Of a DNA stretch of 64,000 nt, positions 61,476 to 64,000 are shown piece by piece; within the stretch, counting starts at the first letter, position 1, and each line of letters starts with the position of its first letter. The notes below the pieces were generated by a model. That model was given only the letters and a program-made list of their open reading frames with translations, was not told the DNA's origin and did no database searches. The DNA is taken from the NCBI RefSeq assembly GCF_027563345.1, contig NZ_JAMKBK010000011.1. One strand, given 5' to 3'. This DNA comes from Psychrobacillus psychrodurans (GTDB lineage Bacteria; Bacillota; Bacilli; Bacillales_A; Planococcaceae). The translations under genes and the position numbers were made by a program.

Positions 61476-62738
61476 ATGGTGAACTTATTAGATGATTTAG
61501 CTTGGAGAGGTCTTTTATATCAGCAAACAGATGCGGAAGGTATGGAACAGCTTCTAAATAAGGAAAAAATCTCATTGTACTGTGGGGTGGATCCGACTGC
61601 TGACAGTATGCATATTGGCCATATCGTACCATTGTTAACATTAAGACGGTTCCAAATGCATGGACATAAACCAATTCTTTTAGTTGGTGGAGCAACAGGG
61701 ATGATTGGAGATCCTTCAGGTCGTTCAGAAGAGCGTCAATTACAAACGACAGAGCAGATTGATTTGAATGTCCAGGGGATAAAAAAACAAATGGAGCAAA
61801 TTTTTGATTTTCAATCCGAAAACGGCGCACAAATGGTAAATAACCGTGATTGGATTGGCTCCATGAATGTAATTGAATTTCTAAGAGACTTTGGAAAATT
61901 AATTAACATCAACTATATGCTTGGAAAAGATTCTATTGCTTCTCGCTTAGATACAGGACTGTCTTTTACGGAATTTGCATATACGCTTATTCAAGGGATT
62001 GATTTTAATCATTTATATGACCATTTTGGATGTCGAGTTCAAGTGGGTGGATCCGACCAATGGGGAAATATTACTACTGGTTTAGAGGTCATTCGTAAAA
62101 CACATGATGATAATACGAAGGCCTATGGTATTACTATTCCTTTAGTAACAAAAGCTGATGGAACAAAGTTTGGTAAATCTGCATCAGGTTCGATCTGGTT
62201 GGATGCCAAAAAGACATCTCCATACGAATTTTATCAGTTCTGGATTAATACAGCAGACTCAGATGTTATTAAATATTTGAAAATCTTTACTTTCTTAGAG
62301 CGTGTAGAAATTGAGTCCTTAGAAGTAACGGTAGAAAATGAGCCGCACTTAAGAAAAGCACAAATTACGCTAGCTGAAGAAATGACTCGCTTAATCCATG
62401 GACAAGATGCATTGGACCAAGCCATTCGAATTTCCCAGGCATTATTTAGCGGTGATTTGAAGGCTTTGACTGCAAAGGAAATGAAAGATGCTTTTAAAGA
62501 TGTACCTTCAGTTGAGATGTCTAAAGAGGAAAAAACTATTGTAGACTTCATAGTTGAGGCTGCAGTCTCCCCATCTAAACGTCAGGCACGAGAAGATGTA
62601 ACCAATGGTGCTATTTCTATTAATGGAGAAAAAATCACAGATGTTGCATACGTAGTAGATGGAGCAGATCGATTAGAAGATGAGTTTATGATTATGCGCA
62701 GAGGTAAGAAAAACTATAAAATGATTAAGTTTGTATAA
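61476..62738 (+). CDS. tyrS: Tyrosyl-tRNA synthetase
   Basis: 420 residues, class Ic synthetase. HIGH is at 46-49 (DSMHIGH), KMSKS appears as KFGKS (231-235), and an S4 domain ends the protein (SKRQAREDVTNGAISINGEKI). RBS AAGGAGGAG. It is governed by the T-box leader and ends with a strong terminator. Confidence 0.97.
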   Translation: MVNLLDDLAWRGLLYQQTDAEGMEQLLNKEKISLYCGVDPTADSMHIGHIVPLLTLRRFQMHGHKPILLVGGATGMIGDPSGRSEERQLQTTEQIDLNVQGIKKQMEQIFDFQSENGAQMVNNRDWIGSMNVIEFLRDFGKLININYMLGKDSIASRLDTGLSFTEFAYTLIQGIDFNHLYDHFGCRVQVGGSDQWGNITTGLEVIRKTHDDNTKAYGITIPLVTKADGTKFGKSASGSIWLDAKKTSPYEFYQFWINTADSDVIKYLKIFTFLERVEIESLEVTVENEPHLRKAQITLAEEMTRLIHGQDALDQAIRISQALFSGDLKALTAKEMKDAFKDVPSVEMSKEEKTIVDFIVEAAVSPSKRQAREDVTNGAISINGEKITDVAYVVDGADRLEDEFMIMRRGKKNYKMIKFV

Positions 62739-62740
62739 GA

Positions 62741-62783
62741 TAAAAGCTACTTCCCAATACTCTAAAGGGGAGTAGCTTTTTAA
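62741..62783 (+). terminator. tyrS terminator
   Basis: AAAAGCTACTTCCC / GGGGAGTAGCTTTTT with an 11-base loop; one mismatch. Confidence 0.9.
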
Positions 62784-62788
62784 AATGA

Positions 62789-62953
62789 TTAAAAGCCGCC
62801 ACGCTCATCTATGTGATGATTATTCTGGCCATCTTTTACTTGAAGTTGTTTCTTTTCATGCTCATTTAATTTTTGATATTCCAGATAATTTTCGCCTGTA
62901 ACATTATCTTTTTTCTTCTTATTGGGTGAACTAAACGATTTAACTTTTTTCAT
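62789..62953 (-). CDS. Small, highly charged protein of 54 residues
   Basis: Found by reading the minus strand. AGGAGGG lies 8 bases before the ATG at 62953; the protein begins MKKVKSFSSPNKKKKDN, continues with ENYLEYQKLNEHEKKQLQ and ends NNHHIDERGGF. It is rich in K, N and E, has no cysteine and no membrane segment. Good start site and an end just behind the convergent tyrS terminator support a real gene. I do not recognise the family. Confidence 0.7.
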   Translation of the reverse strand: MKKVKSFSSPNKKKKDNVTGENYLEYQKLNEHEKKQLQVKDGQNNHHIDERGGF

Positions 62954-63154
62954 ACAAAGACCCTCCTATTTCTTAAAAGTTCCTCGTTAGTATTGACCAG
63001 TTTTGTTTAAATAGTCACAAATTTAATAAGAAGATGAAAAAAGAAATCATTACTAGTTAAAAAAGAACTTAAAATAGTATAAAATAATAATAAGGACAAA
63101 TATGTTTGCTTATAAAACATAATTTTTTATTATTGGATTGAGGGGACGTTCGCA

Positions 63155-63403
63155 GTGAGTGCAAAGAGGTATATATTACATCATTTTGATGATTTTTTTG
63201 TTGTTCTATTTGAAAAGGACAATAAAGCAAATAAACTAGTCATCCTAAAAGATAAATTTACGGTAGATGCTAAAGAGGGAGATTTATTAGAGGTAGAAGT
63301 CAACCAAGATAAATCAGGTTACAATTTTAAGATGCTAGAAGAAGAAGCAGATAATACAAAACAAAGATTATTAGACTTAATAGAGAATATGAAAAAAAGT
63401 TAA
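63155..63403 (+). CDS. DUF3006-like small protein
   Basis: 82 residues from GTG 63155, with GAGGGG about 10 bases upstream. The pattern FEKDNKANKLVILKDKFTVDAKEGDLLEVEV fits DUF3006, a small beta-rich domain (often ..AKEGDVLxV). A helical tail follows (NTKQRLLDLIENMKKS). Function unknown. Confidence 0.7.
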   Translation: MSAKRYILHHFDDFFVVLFEKDNKANKLVILKDKFTVDAKEGDLLEVEVNQDKSGYNFKMLEEEADNTKQRLLDLIENMKKS

Positions 63404-64000
63404 GAATTAAAATAAATTCAGTTTTGGAAGCGCAAATATTTGGGGTAATAGGAAGTCGACCATAACAGCCTTAAGTTGTAAAGAGAGAATAACCTCTAAA
63501 ACAATTTAAAGCTGTTTTTCTATTGTTATAAACAAACTAACGATATTGTGGAGAATGAGATCTTGGATTTGAAAATATTAGTTAAGGTAAAAGCATGTAA
63601 TTGGAAAACTGGTAAATAATTTTAATAAAATGACAGATAATACTAAAGGGCTATTGATAAAATTGCTATACAATTTAGGTGATTAAAAGGCAATAGGCAA
63701 AACAGGTTCATTAATTTCGACATGGCGAGATGAAGATATTCAGATTTATTAGGGGCTTAATGAAGTTTTATATTGACCATCTTGAATATCATCCTGTAAA
63801 TACGAAATTAGTTATTTCTGTGGAGGTTTAAAGGTCTCGAGTTAAACAAAAAAGCCCCGAAAACTTGTGTTACGGCACTGACTAACGTTTTTGAGACAGG
63901 AATAAAACACCCTATTATGCGGCCAATTGACGGTATTGAACCGGCGATTGGCTGTTTAGTTTCGTTTGAATACGGATATTGTTATAATAAGTAATGTATT
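63404..64000. other. Right-edge region without a recognised gene
   Basis: 597 bases. A terminator-like hairpin lies at 63464-63519. After that I see AT-rich sequence up to about 63830 and a slightly richer stretch (AAAAAAGCCCCGAAAAC onward) with a TATAAT at 63981, possibly the promoter of a gene beyond the edge. No frame of useful length has a start site. Confidence 0.5.
63464..63519 (+). terminator. Terminator downstream of the DUF3006-like gene
   Basis: AACAGC..TTAAGTTGT pairs with ACAATTTAAAGCTGTT, with a small inner AGAG/CTCT pair, followed by TTTTC. Confidence 0.65.

Noticed and set aside
63740..63831. Possible 23-residue peptide MKFYIDHLEYHP... near the right edge
   Set aside because: Too short, without a convincing ribosome binding site; could be chance.

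Overview
The window is low-GC chromosomal DNA from a Gram-positive bacterium of the order Bacillales. Gene content and order follow the Bacillus subtilis leuS-ytqAB, trmB-ytnP-ytoP-ytpPQRS-murC-ytxGH-aroA-ccpA-acuCBA-acsA-tyrS neighbourhood. GGAGG-type ribosome binding sites, frequent TTG/GTG starts, T-box leaders and intergenic repeats suggest a Planococcaceae-like member (Psychrobacillus/Lysinibacillus/Sporosarcina type). That placement is inferred from gene style and synteny, not from a marker gene. I saw no rRNA, tRNA, CRISPR array, prophage or intact transposase.

Layout. 1-3.5 kb (minus strand): an alkylpyrone pair (ICMT-like methyltransferase, type III polyketide synthase), then the tRNA methyltransferase mnmM and the radical-SAM gene ytqA. 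3.6-10.1 kb: an MFS transporter, a PAS/AAA+/Fis-type activator with a degenerate GAFTGA loop, and a ketone-body set (GntP permease, 3-hydroxybutyrate dehydrogenase, acetoacetate CoA-transferase A and B) behind a near-perfect cre site. 10.2-13.1 kb: leuS behind a Leu T-box. 13.4-18.2 kb: an ECF sigma/anti-sigma pair, a VOC protein, an AlkD-like protein and marR-paiA-paiB. 18.5-22.1 kb (minus): trpEG under a Trp T-box, and a flavoprotein. 22.4-30.9 kb: a MurJ-like flippase, a pseudouridine synthase, ytzE, and the tightly packed pepV-dat-thpR-ytlQ-ytlR-trmB operon. 31-42.8 kb: ytnP, ytzB, the M42 peptidase ytoP, a DUF84 NTPase, a lipoprotein, ytpPQR, sftA, murC and ytxGH. 42.9-46.8 kb: an accessory island with three NUDIX hydrolases, a HAD phosphatase, a P-loop kinase-like protein and a broken small gene. 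47.2-64 kb: an FtsA-like ATPase with a repeated C-terminal region, aroA, ccpA, acuCBA/acsA, a broken DUF4181-like gene, a SET-domain protein, a class A PBP, tyrS behind a Tyr T-box, and two small genes.

How the genes work together. CcpA is encoded here, and probable targets are in the same window: the ketone-body operon has a strong cre and acuABC/acsA a weak one. Both systems feed acetyl-CoA metabolism. Three T-box leaders (Leu CTC, Trp TGG, Tyr TAC) tie leuS, trpEG and tyrS to tRNA charging. murC, the MurJ-like flippase, dat and the PBP cover steps of peptidoglycan synthesis.

The least explained structure is a dispersed non-coding element seen at 13.1, 32.0 and 37.1 kb. Each copy has six units of exactly 21 bp with a conserved CAAGTAA core. 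A related 21-bp unit precedes the array in all three copies, and two copies also share left and right flanks at matching distances. Several other interspersed repeat families lie between genes; one copy appears to have split and duplicated a transcription terminator.
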